A DNA stretch of 60,000 bases. Origin: Bugula neritina. Taxonomy: Eukaryota; Bryozoa; Gymnolaemata; Cheilostomatida; Bugulidae. Positions within the stretch are counted from its first letter, which is position 1; each line of letters opens with the position of its first letter. The notes below the pieces were generated by a model that had not been told where the DNA came from, made no database searches, and saw only the letters and a program-made list of their open reading frames with translations. The stretch covers positions 13,022,175 through 13,082,174 of the forward strand of contig OZ037768.1 of assembly GCA_964035545.1 (NCBI GenBank), in the 5' to 3' direction. Shown here piece after piece: positions 1 to 9,328 of this stretch. Both the position numbers and the translations under genes were made by a program.

Positions 1-98
1 GGATCAGATTTCCACAAATATTTTGCACAGTCAGCAAAGTATGGCTGTTTTGTTCTGATGTCAATTGATTGAGTTCACTTTTTGAGTTGCAGTTTAAA
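1..98 (-). pseudogene. Partial exon of possible membrane-protein gene (left copy)
   Basis: This is the counterpart of the exon at 42283-42424, cut by the window edge. Its open frame on the minus strand has no stop. The intron acceptor seen in the other copy (AAAG before TTTAAAC) reads AAAA here, so the exon is either not spliced in this copy or the acceptor assignment is wrong. The downstream exon lies outside the window. I do not recognise the protein. Confidence 0.3.
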
Positions 99-354
99 TT
101 TTCAAGACAAAAAATTATTATTGACAATAGTGACTGAGATTTCAAAATGAAACAATTTTATGGTAAAAGCAGCAAAGCGATTAGCAAATACAGTTAATAG
201 CTCAAGTTTCCCTCCCAATATAATATTGTGTATGACAGGTAAATCCTTCAGTGGGTTTCCACTTCACACGCTTTGAAATGTAAAATTCTGCTCTATACAA
301 AAGGAGCTTTGCTTTGTTGTATACTCAAAAAAATTGTAGCCTGAAAACAGAAGC

Positions 355-636
355 TAGCTGTAGTAATTTTGTGCAATTACTGTGCGTGAGTTCCTAGCTT
401 GTAATTATAGTCTATTTATCCACATCAATAAAGTATTTAAATAAGATTCAACGAGGTTTATTTACTACTAATTATAATAAGAGGTATGAAAAGTACGCAG
501 ATTAAAAACACTACATCTTTACTCCTTTAGTACGCTCTCTCTACTACTTTCCACATCGCTGGGGGTTATCACATGACGCACTCTTATTGGCTAAAGGGGC
601 TTGGGGGACGCGCGTATTACGTACTCACTACATAGC
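355..636 (-). mobile_element. Solo LTR, family 1, with 4-bp target duplication
   Basis: A 274-bp block at 359-632 reads TGTAGTGAGT...ATTACTACA on the minus strand. It is bounded by TAGC at 355-358 and again at 633-636. TG...CA ends with a 6-bp terminal inverted repeat (TGTAGT/ACTACA) and a direct 4-bp flank are the hallmarks of a solo LTR left by recombination. A CCAAT-like box near its start and an AATAAA-like region toward its end favour minus orientation. It contains no coding sequence. The same insertion is present at 42684-42957. Confidence 0.7.
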
Positions 637-671
637 TTCTCATTTGCATTAAAATTTATTTTTCTCCAACT

Positions 672-703
672 CAGAAAGTAGGGCTTTCTGCTGAGGGGGG
701 CGG
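672..703 (+). other. Hairpin plus polypurine tract next to LTR
   Basis: A 7-bp stem CAGAAAG/CTTTCTG (672-678 and 684-690, loop TAGGG) is followed by the purine-rich GAGGGGGGCGG ending at 703, directly abutting the LTR at 704. The arrangement matches the 3' end of element B (9053-9083 read on minus). It suggests the plus-strand primer region of an LTR retroelement in plus orientation. Confidence 0.55.
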
Positions 704-1066
704 TGTAGTGAGTCATGCAAAGTATAAATACGAGAATCGCCCTCTCTCCATTCTGGGAATACTAAGGCCTCTATGTAGTAACCAATCAGCAGCACCGGAA
801 GATATGCTTCCGACTCACGTGACAGTTCCCGGGCAATTGACATTGATCACGTTGTTGTAAGCGTTGTTGTAAGCGAGGGCTTGAAGTAGAAACATGTGTT
901 AGTGGTTGACTTATGTATAGGATAATTTGATGTAATGTTTGCTTTGTATTATATTGTGGATAATAAACATAATTACTCGACAGCTACCCTAGTAATTGCT
1001 AGCAGAATAGCCAATTAAGTACACAAGTAGATAACCCACAAACTAGTAATTCCAAGAATTACTACA
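704..1066 (+). mobile_element. LTR, family 2, plus orientation (orphan 3' LTR)
   Basis: The block starts TGTAGTGAGT and ends AATTACTACA (TG...CA). It contains a TATAAATA box near 724, a CCAATCAG...ACCGGAAG segment like that in the element B LTR, and an AATAAA signal near 960. The adjacent polypurine tract on the left marks it as a 3' LTR. No plus-strand gag-pol remains to the left, so only the end of this element survives. The copy at 43029-43379 is shorter because this one has an extra GCGTTGTTGTAA repeat near 856. Confidence 0.55.
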
Positions 1067-2020
1067 ATACCAACATCCACACTCATCACCGTCGAATTCC
1101 CAAAAGGAGGAAAGGGAAGACTGCTTCATCTTGACTTTTGTATTTACTTTTTAACTTCATGCAGGAATCTTTAATATTACTTCTTCTTCTTATCATTTTA
1201 TACAGTTTTATTATTAGGACGCAGCCACAGGCGAGAAAAGAGAAGAGCTACTCTGCCTGCATCGGTACGTGGTTGCCAGGAGAGGAGAGGGAAGAACTAC
1301 TCTGCTTAACAGTATTCCTCCTAAAAATAATGTTACATTGATACGTTGTCGCTAGGACGAAAAAAGGAAAGAACTCCTCTGTCAGTTGTCTCTTGCACTT
1401 CGTCATAGTGGGGGCACTATCTGCCATGACAATCATCAGCATTGCTGTTATGTCGCCACAGGAATCCAGTCAAGCAGCCAGCATCTAGTCGACAAGAATG
1501 TGATGAATGATGTGACTGCGCTACGGTGGTGCCAGGAGAAAGAATTATGCCCCGCCATTAAAGTCTCACCTGCAACAGAATGCCAGCAACTGTTGAAGGG
1601 GTTTACACCTGTCAGTACGACGCCTCGACTGAGTCTCGCAATCTACTAACCACTGATTAATAATAAATCATGTGGCCGACCGCCCCACTCAACTCATCAG
1701 TGAATCACCTGACTTGGGAAACCAACTTTATCGTTATGATAAAGCGAGACTGATTTAAAGCTACCAGCTTGAATTCTACTTAAATAATAGAATTATACTA
1801 GTAGACTTACCATAAGACAGCCCTGACTTTAGTCTGCTGCCCACTTAGGCTACGTAGTACGCCAGCCTGCCAAGTACGTGCGTGCACGTTGGCAGTTGAA
1901 TTAGAAAAGAACGCTCTTCGCAGTGAAAGTGATTGTATAATACCCTTTTCACTAGCGAGCTGGCTTCGCTCTTTTCTTACCCCCGGTGGTGTTTTATATT
2001 TACACCACTGGGTAGGCAAC
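1067..2020. other. Non-coding stretch left of element A, with degenerate repeats
   Basis: No gene is recognised. Three degenerate copies of a GAAGAGCTACTCTGC-like segment occur between about 1235 and 1390. An 87-codon plus-strand open frame (1386-1649) exists, but the differences from the other copy (43696-43959) are mostly amino-acid changing, so it looks like chance. The 3' LTR expected for element A should lie here, but I cannot delimit it. Confidence 0.4.
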
Positions 2021-2287
2021 TCACAATTGCGTCTCCTTATATCTCGGAAATGCAACTCTCAATTGCTCGTCCCCCCAGATTTCTTTTATGATAGCTGATG
2101 GATGTTTTTCCACTGCATCACACAAGAAATCTTTTAAATAAGATGGAGGCGCCCTAGTGCGTTGCCTACGCTCCAACTGCACTGGGGAATTTGCTACGAC
2201 TGGTGACTCTTCCACCACGGGTGGTGTCGCCAGTACGGGGGGGGTCCACCAGTACGGGTGGTCCTCCCCCAGCTGCCTCTTCCTCAT
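2021..2287 (-). pseudogene. Out-of-frame C-terminal tail of element A pol
   Basis: This 88-codon frame contains RRQRTRAPPSYLKDF, a basic-proline motif commonly found at the C-terminus of gypsy pol. It overlaps the integrase frame ending at 2166 but in another frame. The switch lies at the G run near 2240, whose length differs between the two copies. An indel in that run probably moved the true tail out of frame. Confidence 0.55.
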
Positions 2288-4037
2288 GATTTTGAGGAAT
2301 TTCTATCTCATCCGGGACGATGGGCCTGTCGACCGGCTCCACAGGTGGTGGGACCGGCTCTGACAGGCCTTCAGGTGTGTCGGCCTCCTCCTCCTGGGGT
2401 GGAGAAGGCTGGGGCTGGTCGGCCGACGCATCAGCCGCCCCGTCCTGGTCTGGCAGTATCTCCTCAATCTCTCGATACGTCATGGCTCGCCCCCTCATAG
2501 GAGGGCGTCTAGCGGGCTCTAAGAGAGGAGGTGCTTGACCTGCCGCATCAGGACTTGCCCAGTGAGGTTTTAGCCGTGCCTCGTTCTGGATCGACACTTG
2601 TCCAGACCGTTCCACTTTATAGGTGTGATTTGGCAGTACCTCAATTACGCAGTAGGGACCTACAAACTTAGGCTGCAACTTGGCTGCCTGTCCGCGCCTG
2701 CGGCGATGACTGGTCATCCAGACCCAGTCCCCCACCTTGTATAAAGGTGGGTCGTCAGAGTGACCACTCCTGACCTGCCACTGCTGCTCACGTAGCACCT
2801 CGTGAGCCGTCCCCATGAGTTTTACGAGCTTGTCCACGTAGTCGTGGACATTGCTCTCGGGAGTCGGAACATGATAGATTATGTGCTCAGGAACCCTGGT
2901 TTCTCTCCCCAGCATAAGAAACTTAGGGGTCTCCAGTGTACTGGAGTGAGGGGTACTACGGTACGCTCGTATGATCTGCGGCAACACCAAGTCCCACTCT
3001 TCCTGGCTCCTACCGATAAGCAGGCTTCTCGGAGAGTCCCCTAGCATTCGGTTGTTCCGCTCCACAACCCCGTTCCCTTGCGGGTGATACGGGGTCGTCC
3101 GACTCTGGTTTACCCCCCACACTTTACAGAGATCGCTCATAAGTTGCGACTGAAACTGGGCACCTTGGTCAGAGTGTATCTGCTCCGGCAAGCCGAAATA
3201 GCAGAACACCTGCTGGTCCAAGGCTCTGGCCACCGAGGGGGCCGACGCATCTGGAATAGCCAGTGCATCAGCCCACCGCGTGAAATGGTCAGTTAATACC
3301 AGTATCCGGTCATTACCTCTCGCTGTTGTGGGCATGGGACCTACCAGATCGACAACAACTACCTGCCACGGACGACCGGCATGGAGGCGACGCCTCCCTG
3401 CGGTCTCAGTGGGGCGGCCATGCTTGCTAGCTTGGCACACCTCGCACTTCCGCACCCGGAGTCGGACATCCCGGGTCATACCGGGCCAAAACCACTGGAG
3501 TTGAAGACACTTAGTCACCCGGCTAGCTCCTGCGTGAGCTTGCTTATGGGTGTCCCAGATCAACTCCCGCCTCAGAGCTGACGGGCAGACTATCCTCTCT
3601 CGTTCACTGCGATTGGTGCCGGCTGCCAACGTGATCGTTAGCAGCCCATCGCTGTTGAACCTGAGGGAGTCCCAGCGGTCACAGAAGTACTTAAACTCAG
3701 CACTCTTCACTCGCTGTTCGGCCTCACTCGGCCGCCGTCCCTCCTTCTTGGCCCGGACTAGGTCAGCTACCACTCCTGGTAGCGTAGCCTGGAGCCGACA
3801 TAGCTCCCTGACGTTCTTGAGCAACGTGGAGTTTGCATGAAGGTTGTTCACAGCTTTGTTAGGAGATTCGGACAGGAGTTGCCCTTCTTCCCAGCTGTAC
3901 ACACCCGCTTTCCCCAACTGCGCTTCAACGTCCGAGCGAGGGGGTCCACCGTCCCTGCGCTCAATATTTTGGCACTGCTTACACCCATCTGCTTGGTGGC
4001 GGCTGAGTCCGTCGGCATTACCGTGTTTCTTACCGGG
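2166..4037 (-). CDS. Integrase region of element A pol, copy 1
   Basis: The open frame continues in frame from RNase H after a TGA at 4038. The first codons read PGKKHGNADGLSRH, the usual RNase H-integrase linker. Then come an HHCC zinc domain (THKQAH ... CEVCQ), the catalytic triad D (VVDLVGP), D (HSDQGAQF), E (GNGVVERNN), and a C-terminal KFVGPYCV segment of the GPY/F type. Integrase inserts the element's cDNA into host DNA. The core is uninterrupted here; copy 2 has a TGG-to-TGA stop at 45305. The end at 2166 is probably a frameshift product because the typical tail lies in another frame (2021-2287). Confidence 0.85.
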   Translation of the reverse strand, partial: PGKKHGNADGLSRHQADGCKQCQNIERRDGGPPRSDVEAQLGKAGVYSWEEGQLLSESPNKAVNNLHANSTLLKNVRELCRLQATLPGVVADLVRAKKEGRRPSEAEQRVKSAEFKYFCDRWDSLRFNSDGLLTITLAAGTNRSERERIVCPSALRRELIWDTHKQAHAGASRVTKCLQLQWFWPGMTRDVRLRVRKCEVCQASKHGRPTETAGRRRLHAGRPWQVVVVDLVGPMPTTARGNDRILVLTDHFTRWADALAIPDASAPSVARALDQQVFCYFGLPEQIHSDQGAQFQSQLMSDLCKVWGVNQSRTTPYHPQGNGVVERNNRMLGDSPRSLLIGRSQEEWDLVLPQIIRAYRSTPHSSTLETPKFLMLGRETRVPEHIIYHVPTPESNVHDYVDKLVKLMGTAHEVLREQQWQVRSGHSDDPPLYKVGDWVWMTSHRRRRGQAAKLQPKFVGPYCVIEVLPNHTYKVERSGQVSIQNEARLKPHWASPDAAGQAPPLLEPARRPPMRGRAMTYREIEEILPDQDGAADASADQPQPSPPQEEEADTPEGLSEPVPPPVEPVDRPIVPDEIEIPQNHEEEAAGGGPPVLVDPPRTGDTTRGGRVTSRSKFPSAVGA

Positions 4038-4976
4038 TCAATGTTCGATACGATAAGAAAACTCTGCCAGGATCTCTAGCCAGCGCGCTACTTGGCTTGA
4101 TGGTTCTGCCCGTCGACACAGCCATATCAAAGACGCATGATCCGTCCGAAGCCGGAATGTACGCCCATATAGATAGGGTCTAAAGTGTTTGACCGCCTTG
4201 ACTACTGCCAAGAGTTCCCTCCTGGTTGTACAGTAGTTCTTCTCAGGCGCCGACAGGGCCTTGCTATAGTAAGCCACCACCACCTCGCGACCATCTTTGA
4301 CCTGCGATAGCACAGCCCCCACATTATGGTTACTGGCATCAGTATCCAAAAAGTACTTCTTCGCAGGGTCAGGATACGCCAAGATGGGTGCTTCCACCAG
4401 GTGATCCTTTAGGTGGTCAAATGCCTTCTGCTCGGCCTGCGTCCACTGCCATCGCACCCCATTTGCTGTCAGCCAATTTAACGGCTGCGCAATTCCGGCA
4501 AAATCTGGTATGTACTGACAATAGTACCCTATCAGCCCCAGGAATGCCCGCAATTCAGGGAGGTCGACAGGGACGGCCCAGTCCCTCACAGCCCGTCCCT
4601 TCTCGGGGTCGGTGGCGACCCCGTCTCGACCAACTACATGTCCCAGGTACTTAACCTCGCGCGGCAGTAATGCACACTTCGAGGGCTTGAGCTTCAGGCC
4701 CGCAGCTCGAAGTCTGTCGAACACCTCTCTGAGTCGACTGACATGTGTGTCGAATTCGGGGGAGATGACGATGACATCATCGAGATAGATGAGCAAGGTC
4801 TTCCAGTGCAGCCCACTCAGGACCTGCTCCATGAGTCGCTGGAAGGGGGCCGGTGCGGACGTAAGTCCGAATGGCAACACCTTCCATTTCCAGAGCCCAT
4901 CCCGCGTTATAAACGCGGCCTTGTCCTGTGCTTCAGGACTCAGGGGCACCTGCCAATACCCGCTTAGCAAGTCCAA
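4038..4976 (-). pseudogene. RT (3' part) and RNase H of element A, copy 1
   Basis: Read on minus after the inserted transposon: RT from DLLSGYWQVPLS through the YLDD active site (LLIYLDDVIVIS), then the connection and RNase H (DTDASNHN, an E in RRELLAVVKA, RTDHASL). The frame ends at TGA (4038-4040) just after the FSYRIEH motif, where the family usually has an arginine codon; CGA-to-TGA would explain it. The same TGA is in copy 2. Several conserved residues are altered relative to copy 2 (for example LNWLTAN for LNRLTAK), consistent with decay. Confidence 0.8.
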
Positions 4977-5732
4977 CACAGGATAGTTAAGGGCATCCTC
5001 ACTAAGAATATCATAAATTTCTCTCAAAATGTAGTTCAGGTTCTTGAATAATATTGCTCTGCGGGTGGCATGCGTGTTGCCTACTTGCATTTGTTTAGCC
5101 CAAGATTAAACTACAGCCAATGAGCAGCAACCTTCATTAGGGCTGCGTTATCTATCAACATTCCATTATGGGTGCTACGTAAACAAAGTACAAAGCAAGC
5201 TATTCATAATAGCCTGCCAGCTAGCAAGCCTATAATTAGCATGTACGCGCCAATATCTTCTCATCCCTAAGTGCTCATTGAAGCGTGAAGCATTGCACGC
5301 TGCTAGTTTCTTATGAAAAAATATGGCATTTTCAGTGTATAAATCACCAATTTATGGGCAATCTAGCAGAGTTATTGGAAAATGAAAAAAACTTGCACTG
5401 GAGAAATATCTCAGGATTCTAGCAGTGCAATTTTTATTCAGATATCATGTTTTGCTGCAGAGATATTTTACTGGTACTGAAAAGTCAGCTTTTCTGGCAA
5501 AATTGGCCAAAATTGGGCAGTTTTTTGTCTATAACTTTGCAAAAAAAATGAAAATTGAAATTTCCAAAAAAGGTGCACTGGGGAAAAACAAGATCTACAA
5601 CATAGTTTTTAAATTTTGACTCTAGCACAATTAGGTGAGATTTTATTTTACTGGTACTGAATTCTTATATGATTACAATGCAAACCTCAGCAAGGCAGTT
5701 GCAGCTAAAAGGTTGCCCTTAACTATCCTGTG
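4977..5732. mobile_element. 756-bp non-autonomous DNA transposon in RT of element A
   Basis: Copy 2 of element A is uninterrupted here (47281-47292), giving the empty site. The insert starts CACAGGATAGTTAAGGGCA and ends with its exact reverse complement, a 19-bp terminal inverted repeat. It is flanked by AA on both sides; because the first base is ambiguous, the target duplication could be read as 2 or 3 bp. The inside is AT-rich, with a repeated TTTTACTGGTACTGAA motif near 5466 and 5646 and no transposase. CACAG ends and a 2-3 bp duplication resemble CACTA/EnSpm-type elements, but the family is not certain. Confidence 0.85.
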
Positions 5733-6208
5733 AACGTGCTGAAGAACTTGCTACCAGCTAAGGCATCGAGCGACTCATCGATCCTCGGGAGAGGGTAAGC
5801 ATCCTGGATGGTCACGCTGTTTAGCCTGCGGTAGTCAACGCAAAACCTCCAGCTACCATCCTTTTTCCGAACCAGGACGACTGGAGAATTCCAGGCCTCA
5901 TGGCCTGGCTCAATCAGGTCCCGGTTCAGAAGGTCTTGCACCTGACGGCTCACTTCTCTCTCCTTCTCAGGACCTAACCGGCGGGTCGGCTGCCGAATGG
6001 GCGCCGTCCCCGCCGCCAAGGGTTTCTCATGACAGACAGTCTTTGTCAGACCCATGTCATGGTCGCCGCAACTAAACACATCCTTGTACTCAGAGAGTAG
6101 CAGCGCCATCACCAGGCGTTCTCGCTTGCTCTCACAGCCATCACAGGCATCCTCGTACAACTCTGCTACGTGTTCAGGCACCGGCCCCCTGCCATCTCTA
6201 GTGGGTAC
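5733..6208 (-). pseudogene. RT 5' part of element A, copy 1
   Basis: This is the N-terminal RT portion, with LIEPGHEAWNSPVVLVRKKD, FCVDYRRLN and YPLPRIDESLD, motifs typical of gypsy RT. It is in the same frame as the protease, separated by TGA at 6209. It ends at the transposon boundary after GSKFFST. The matching uninterrupted frame in copy 2 runs from 47762 to about 46630. Confidence 0.8.
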
Positions 6209-6964
6209 TCACCGGGCGTCGTCCGCTGTTTTCAGCGCGGGCCCTACATCCTCCTCCTGTACGGAGTTGAACTTCCCTACTAGAGACCCAGCCGGTAATT
6301 CTAACGGCTCCGTGAAAGGGTTTACGCACTGGACCAGGAACTTCCCCCGCTCATCCAGCCTATTTAGACTGTTAGCGAGCTGGACGCCCCCCAGTGCACC
6401 TTCCACCACTCCGAGCTCCAAGATTTCCCTACAGTTCACTTTGCAGCGAACTGTATTCCGGGAGCGCCCAGGTACAGTACAGCGCTGTACCACCTGCACT
6501 CCCCCCACCAAGGGGCCGCCAAATCGGTCGACACAGGCCAGCTCACGCCTGGCCATCACTACTGCCGACTTGCTAAAGTCGATGTAGCACCTGTGTCGCT
6601 TCAGAAATGGCATGCCCAAAATGACGTCCTCCTTGAGTTGACTGACGATGAAGGTCTCACTGATCGTCTGATCACGGACTCTACCAGTCAACTGGATTAC
6701 CCCATAGAAAGGAATACACGACCCGTCCGCCAACATGCCGTGTTCCCCTTCATATGGTTCTAGGCTAGCCCTGTCCCTGGCACTGAGAGTGTCGAATAGA
6801 CGCCGACTCAGTAGATTTGTGGTGCACCCAGTATCCAACAGGAATGTGACAGCTTTGCCAGCAAGTTTGCCAGGGAGGAAATAGCTGCTTCCATATGGCT
6901 GAGCGCTCACTGAGCGGTTCGTCTCTTGAGGCGACACCTCATGTGCATGGAGTTGGGGATGCAC
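6209..6964 (-). CDS. Aspartic protease of element A, copy 1
   Basis: Contains FLLDTGCTTNLLS, the DTG catalytic motif of retroviral-type aspartic proteases, followed by the flap region (LADGSCIPFYGVIQL) and the VILGMPFLKRH motif. The frame overlaps the 3' end of gag and lies in the -1 frame relative to it, as expected if Pol is made by -1 ribosomal frameshifting. It ends at TGA (6209-6211) that is in frame with RT and present in both copies, so either an old nonsense change (CGA to TGA) or a read-through stop. Function: cleavage of the Gag-Pol polyprotein. Confidence 0.8.
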   Translation of the reverse strand: MHPQLHAHEVSPQETNRSVSAQPYGSSYFLPGKLAGKAVTFLLDTGCTTNLLSRRLFDTLSARDRASLEPYEGEHGMLADGSCIPFYGVIQLTGRVRDQTISETFIVSQLKEDVILGMPFLKRHRCYIDFSKSAVVMARRELACVDRFGGPLVGGVQVVQRCTVPGRSRNTVRCKVNCREILELGVVEGALGGVQLANSLNRLDERGKFLVQCVNPFTEPLELPAGSLVGKFNSVQEEDVGPALKTADDAR

Positions 6965-8175
6965 CTGTGCTTTTTGGTTGCGAGGGGTCGTCGACGTTGC
7001 ACGGGCAGGCAGGGTACGTCTCGGTCTTGCTCACACACGGGCGGCCGAGTAAATTCTCGGACTGATGCTACTGTGGGCAACCGAGGAAAATCCCTGTTTT
7101 GCTCCCACTCGTCATTCACTCCCTCATCAAGCAAACCTTCAAAGCGGTTTTTGAGTGCCCAAGCCGGAGGTTTTGGTGGGCCTTGCGGCCTACTCACTCT
7201 TCTTGGGGCTTGCCACTCTGGCGAAAGCGGCCTCATCACCCGGTGGGGTGTGGGCCTTAGCCTCTGCCTTGGGGGGTTAAACTGGGGCCCACGGTCGGCA
7301 GAAGTTGCCGTGGGTCACCTCTGTTTAACCGCCTCCCACTGCCGCGGGGGGCAACTTCGTATGAAGTGCCCACCACTACCACAGCCCCAGCATACGGGGC
7401 CGCGCCTGTCGTCGACAGCTACCGACGACCTCCTGGGTCTCTCGGCTGCCGACTGCTGGCGCAGTTGCCTGATCTCTGCTAGCAGTTCACGAATCAAGCT
7501 CGTGGTCAAGCTAGTAGATTTGTCTGCTGCTGCCGCTGCAACCTGTACAGCTGTCTTCGCCGGCGACAATGACACGTCGTCTGCCCCGACCTGCTGTATC
7601 GTGGCACCAGGTCGACTCGCACTATCGGCTTGGAAATAGGCATTCCCAAGCCTTAGAGCTCTCTCCATAGTCTCAACTTCGGCCACCAGCAGATGCTGTT
7701 TACGACCGAGATTGTTAATAGACTGGAGGAATGCATCCAGTGCTAGGCTCTGTCGACTGTCGGCAGGCAAGTCGCTGTAAGCGACTTGTGCCAGTCGTTC
7801 GACTGCGGTAGCATGCTCTCGCAGGTTGGTTTTAGGATTTCTCCTAAGACTCTGCAGTTGCACGCGAGCATCTCGAGCGGTTAATCCAAACCGAGCTCGT
7901 AGTGCTTCAAATATGTCACCGACATTCTGGCTTATCCCATAGGGTTTAGCCGGCCCTGTCAGACATAACCGCAGCTGGATCAGAGCAACCCTGTTCGGCC
8001 ATCCACAGATATCCGCCACATCACTAAACTCAGTGATGAATTGCTCCACATCTTCTTCCCCTGAGAAGATGGGAGCCCGCAAGTGGTACCTGTCCATAGG
8101 CAGCGCTAAGCCGCCTATGTGATCCTCCTCTATTGCGGCTGGCTCCTGTCTGGGCGCGTCGACTTCCTCGGCCAT
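6907..8175 (-). pseudogene. gag of element A, copy 1 (premature stop)
   Basis: Gag starts MAEEVDAPRQEP, has an RLRAPIFSGEEDVEQF-like capsid start (here YHLRAPIFSGEEDVEQFI) and a CCHC zinc knuckle CWGCGSGGHFIRSC. A TGA at 7315 interrupts it; copy 2 has CGA there. The frame then continues through MMRPLSPEWQAPRRVS to 6907. Gag forms the particle shell and binds the element's RNA. The overlap with protease at 6907-6964 is where frameshifting would occur. Confidence 0.8.
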
Positions 8176-8210
8176 CCTACTCCCTGGCTAGGAGCATTTG
8201 TATTAAGTGG

Positions 8211-8229
8211 AATCCCACCGCTGCCACCA
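8211..8229 (-). promoter_or_regulatory. tRNA-Leu primer-binding site of element A
   Basis: The plus strand reads AATCCCACCGCTGCCACCA, identical to the 3' acceptor end plus CCA of animal tRNA-Leu, so the element RNA (minus) is complementary to that tRNA. It lies one base inside the 5' LTR end and upstream of gag, as expected for minus-strand cDNA priming. Confidence 0.85.
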
Positions 8230-8230
8230 C

Positions 8231-8544
8231 TGTAGTGAATTTTGCTCTTAACTATATTATATGTGGGTCAACTTAAACAAAGCCACTACACCAGGTTGTT
8301 TACGCTAAGATAACTTCATTATTTACACGAATACAAGAAGGTTATTTACTGCTATTATGAATAGAAAACGATTACATAATTAATGAGCTTTAATACACAA
8401 CTACTCTGAATGAAGTCCCAAGCTGCTCTGCCGGCTAGCTACTCAGCGCACTGCAACTACGAGTAGCTAGCTCCACCTGCTATCAATTAGTGTGTCTGTC
8501 CTGATTGATGGTTACTAGTGGTGCCACTGCTGTCCATAGCTACA
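8231..8544 (-). mobile_element. Tentative 5' LTR of element A, copy 1
   Basis: Its 3' end (CAAAATTCACTACA on minus) is fixed by the adjacent primer site. The other end is a guess: TGTAGCTATGG at 8544 gives TG...CA ends, an early CATCAATCAGG box and an ATTAAA signal. No second LTR was found to confirm it. The segmental deletion joint after ANK-A falls inside this block (equivalent of 8494). Confidence 0.4.
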
Positions 8545-8708
8545 TGCCGATGTAGTCGAACTCACAATATAATAAACAGTATAGAGTGAACCTTTTCGAT
8601 TAATACCAATAATGATTGCACCACTAAAATCTATCACAGTATATAGTTTTACAGTAAGTGATTCCAATAGACAATGGACACCATCTTAGGATAGCTAAGG
8701 TTGGCTAT

Positions 8709-9051
8709 TGTTGTGAGTTTTAGCACAATTATCAAGCGTGGATTGCCTGCGTATTTAGTTTCAATTTAACTAGCAACTACTAACAGAGCTTGCGTACGAT
8801 AACCTTTATTTAATTCGATAAACATAATTATAACAGTATGTCAAAACCACAATACATCAATCAATTATAACACGTCTTACTACTACGAGCCCCTGCTCTC
8901 AACACACATGGTTTCTGCTAGCTAACCCGCGAACAGTCACTTGACCGGAACCTTGCCTTCCGGTCCTTCTGATTGGATAGTAAAACATAGTTATAAGTAT
9001 TCCCATACAGGAGGGGACGAATCCATTATTATGCTACGTAATCCCATTACA
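8709..9051 (-). mobile_element. 3' LTR of element B, copy 1
   Basis: On minus it begins TGTAATGGGATTACG and ends CTCACAACA. It carries a CCAATCAGAAGGACCGG promoter-like segment and an AATAAA signal. It differs from the 5' LTR (13537-13878) at only a few positions, for example GCGTACGATAA against GCCTACAATAA near 8795. Confidence 0.9.
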
Positions 9052-9328
9052 CCGCCCCCACCAGCAGAAAGACCTACTTTCTGATAAAAACAAAAATAGT
9101 ATAATAATGCAAAAATAACATAAGTCAAGAAAATCCACAAAGAGAAAGAAAAGAAATATCAAACGTACGACATATGTGATATACAAGTAAGATAACGAAT
9201 GGCCAGCGTACAACTGGCCAGCTATAAAGAGAGAGTCCTGGATCGTAGGTCATTAGTAGTCGAGCATTTACACGATCACAACAAAGTATCCTGGGAACAT
9301 GCGGGGTGGAATTGGCAACTGCCAGCTC
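9052..9328 (-). promoter_or_regulatory. Hairpin, polypurine tract and 3' untranslated region of element B
   Basis: On minus, the zinc-finger ORF is followed by an AT-rich untranslated stretch, a 7-bp hairpin (9065-9071 with 9077-9083) and GGTGGGGGCGG ending at 9052, next to the LTR. The hairpin plus tract matches 672-703 beside an otherwise different LTR. A 72-codon plus-strand frame at 9199-9417 is taken as chance. Confidence 0.6.

Larger units (their letters stand above)
2021..8544 (-). mobile_element. Ty3/gypsy LTR retroelement A, copy 1 (decayed)
   Basis: Read on minus: tentative 5' LTR (8231-8544), tRNA-Leu primer site, gag with CCHC knuckle, protease, reverse transcriptase, RNase H, integrase with HHCC and DDE motifs and a GPY-type module. 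The order PR-RT-RH-IN is that of Ty3/gypsy elements. The coding part is GC-rich against AT-rich surroundings. Copy 1 is inactive: it has a stop in gag, in-frame TGA codons in pol, a 3' frameshift and a DNA transposon inside RT. It is duplicated at about 44331-50098 with the same flanks, so the two are products of segmental duplication rather than separate insertions. A matching 3' LTR was not found. Confidence 0.85.

Noticed and set aside
649-843. 64-codon minus frame, also at 42974-43168
   Set aside because: It lies mostly inside the plus-oriented LTR and its promoter-like region; no domain.
1386-1649. 87-codon plus frame, repeated at 43696
   Set aside because: Differences between copies are mostly replacements and there is no recognisable domain or splice context.
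1067-2020. 3' LTR of element A
   Set aside because: Searched for a match to 8231-8544 in both orientations and did not find one; the LTRs at 359 and 704 differ in sequence.
8211-8229. Possible tRNA-Leu gene
   Set aside because: Only the acceptor end is present; no cloverleaf. It is a primer-binding site.
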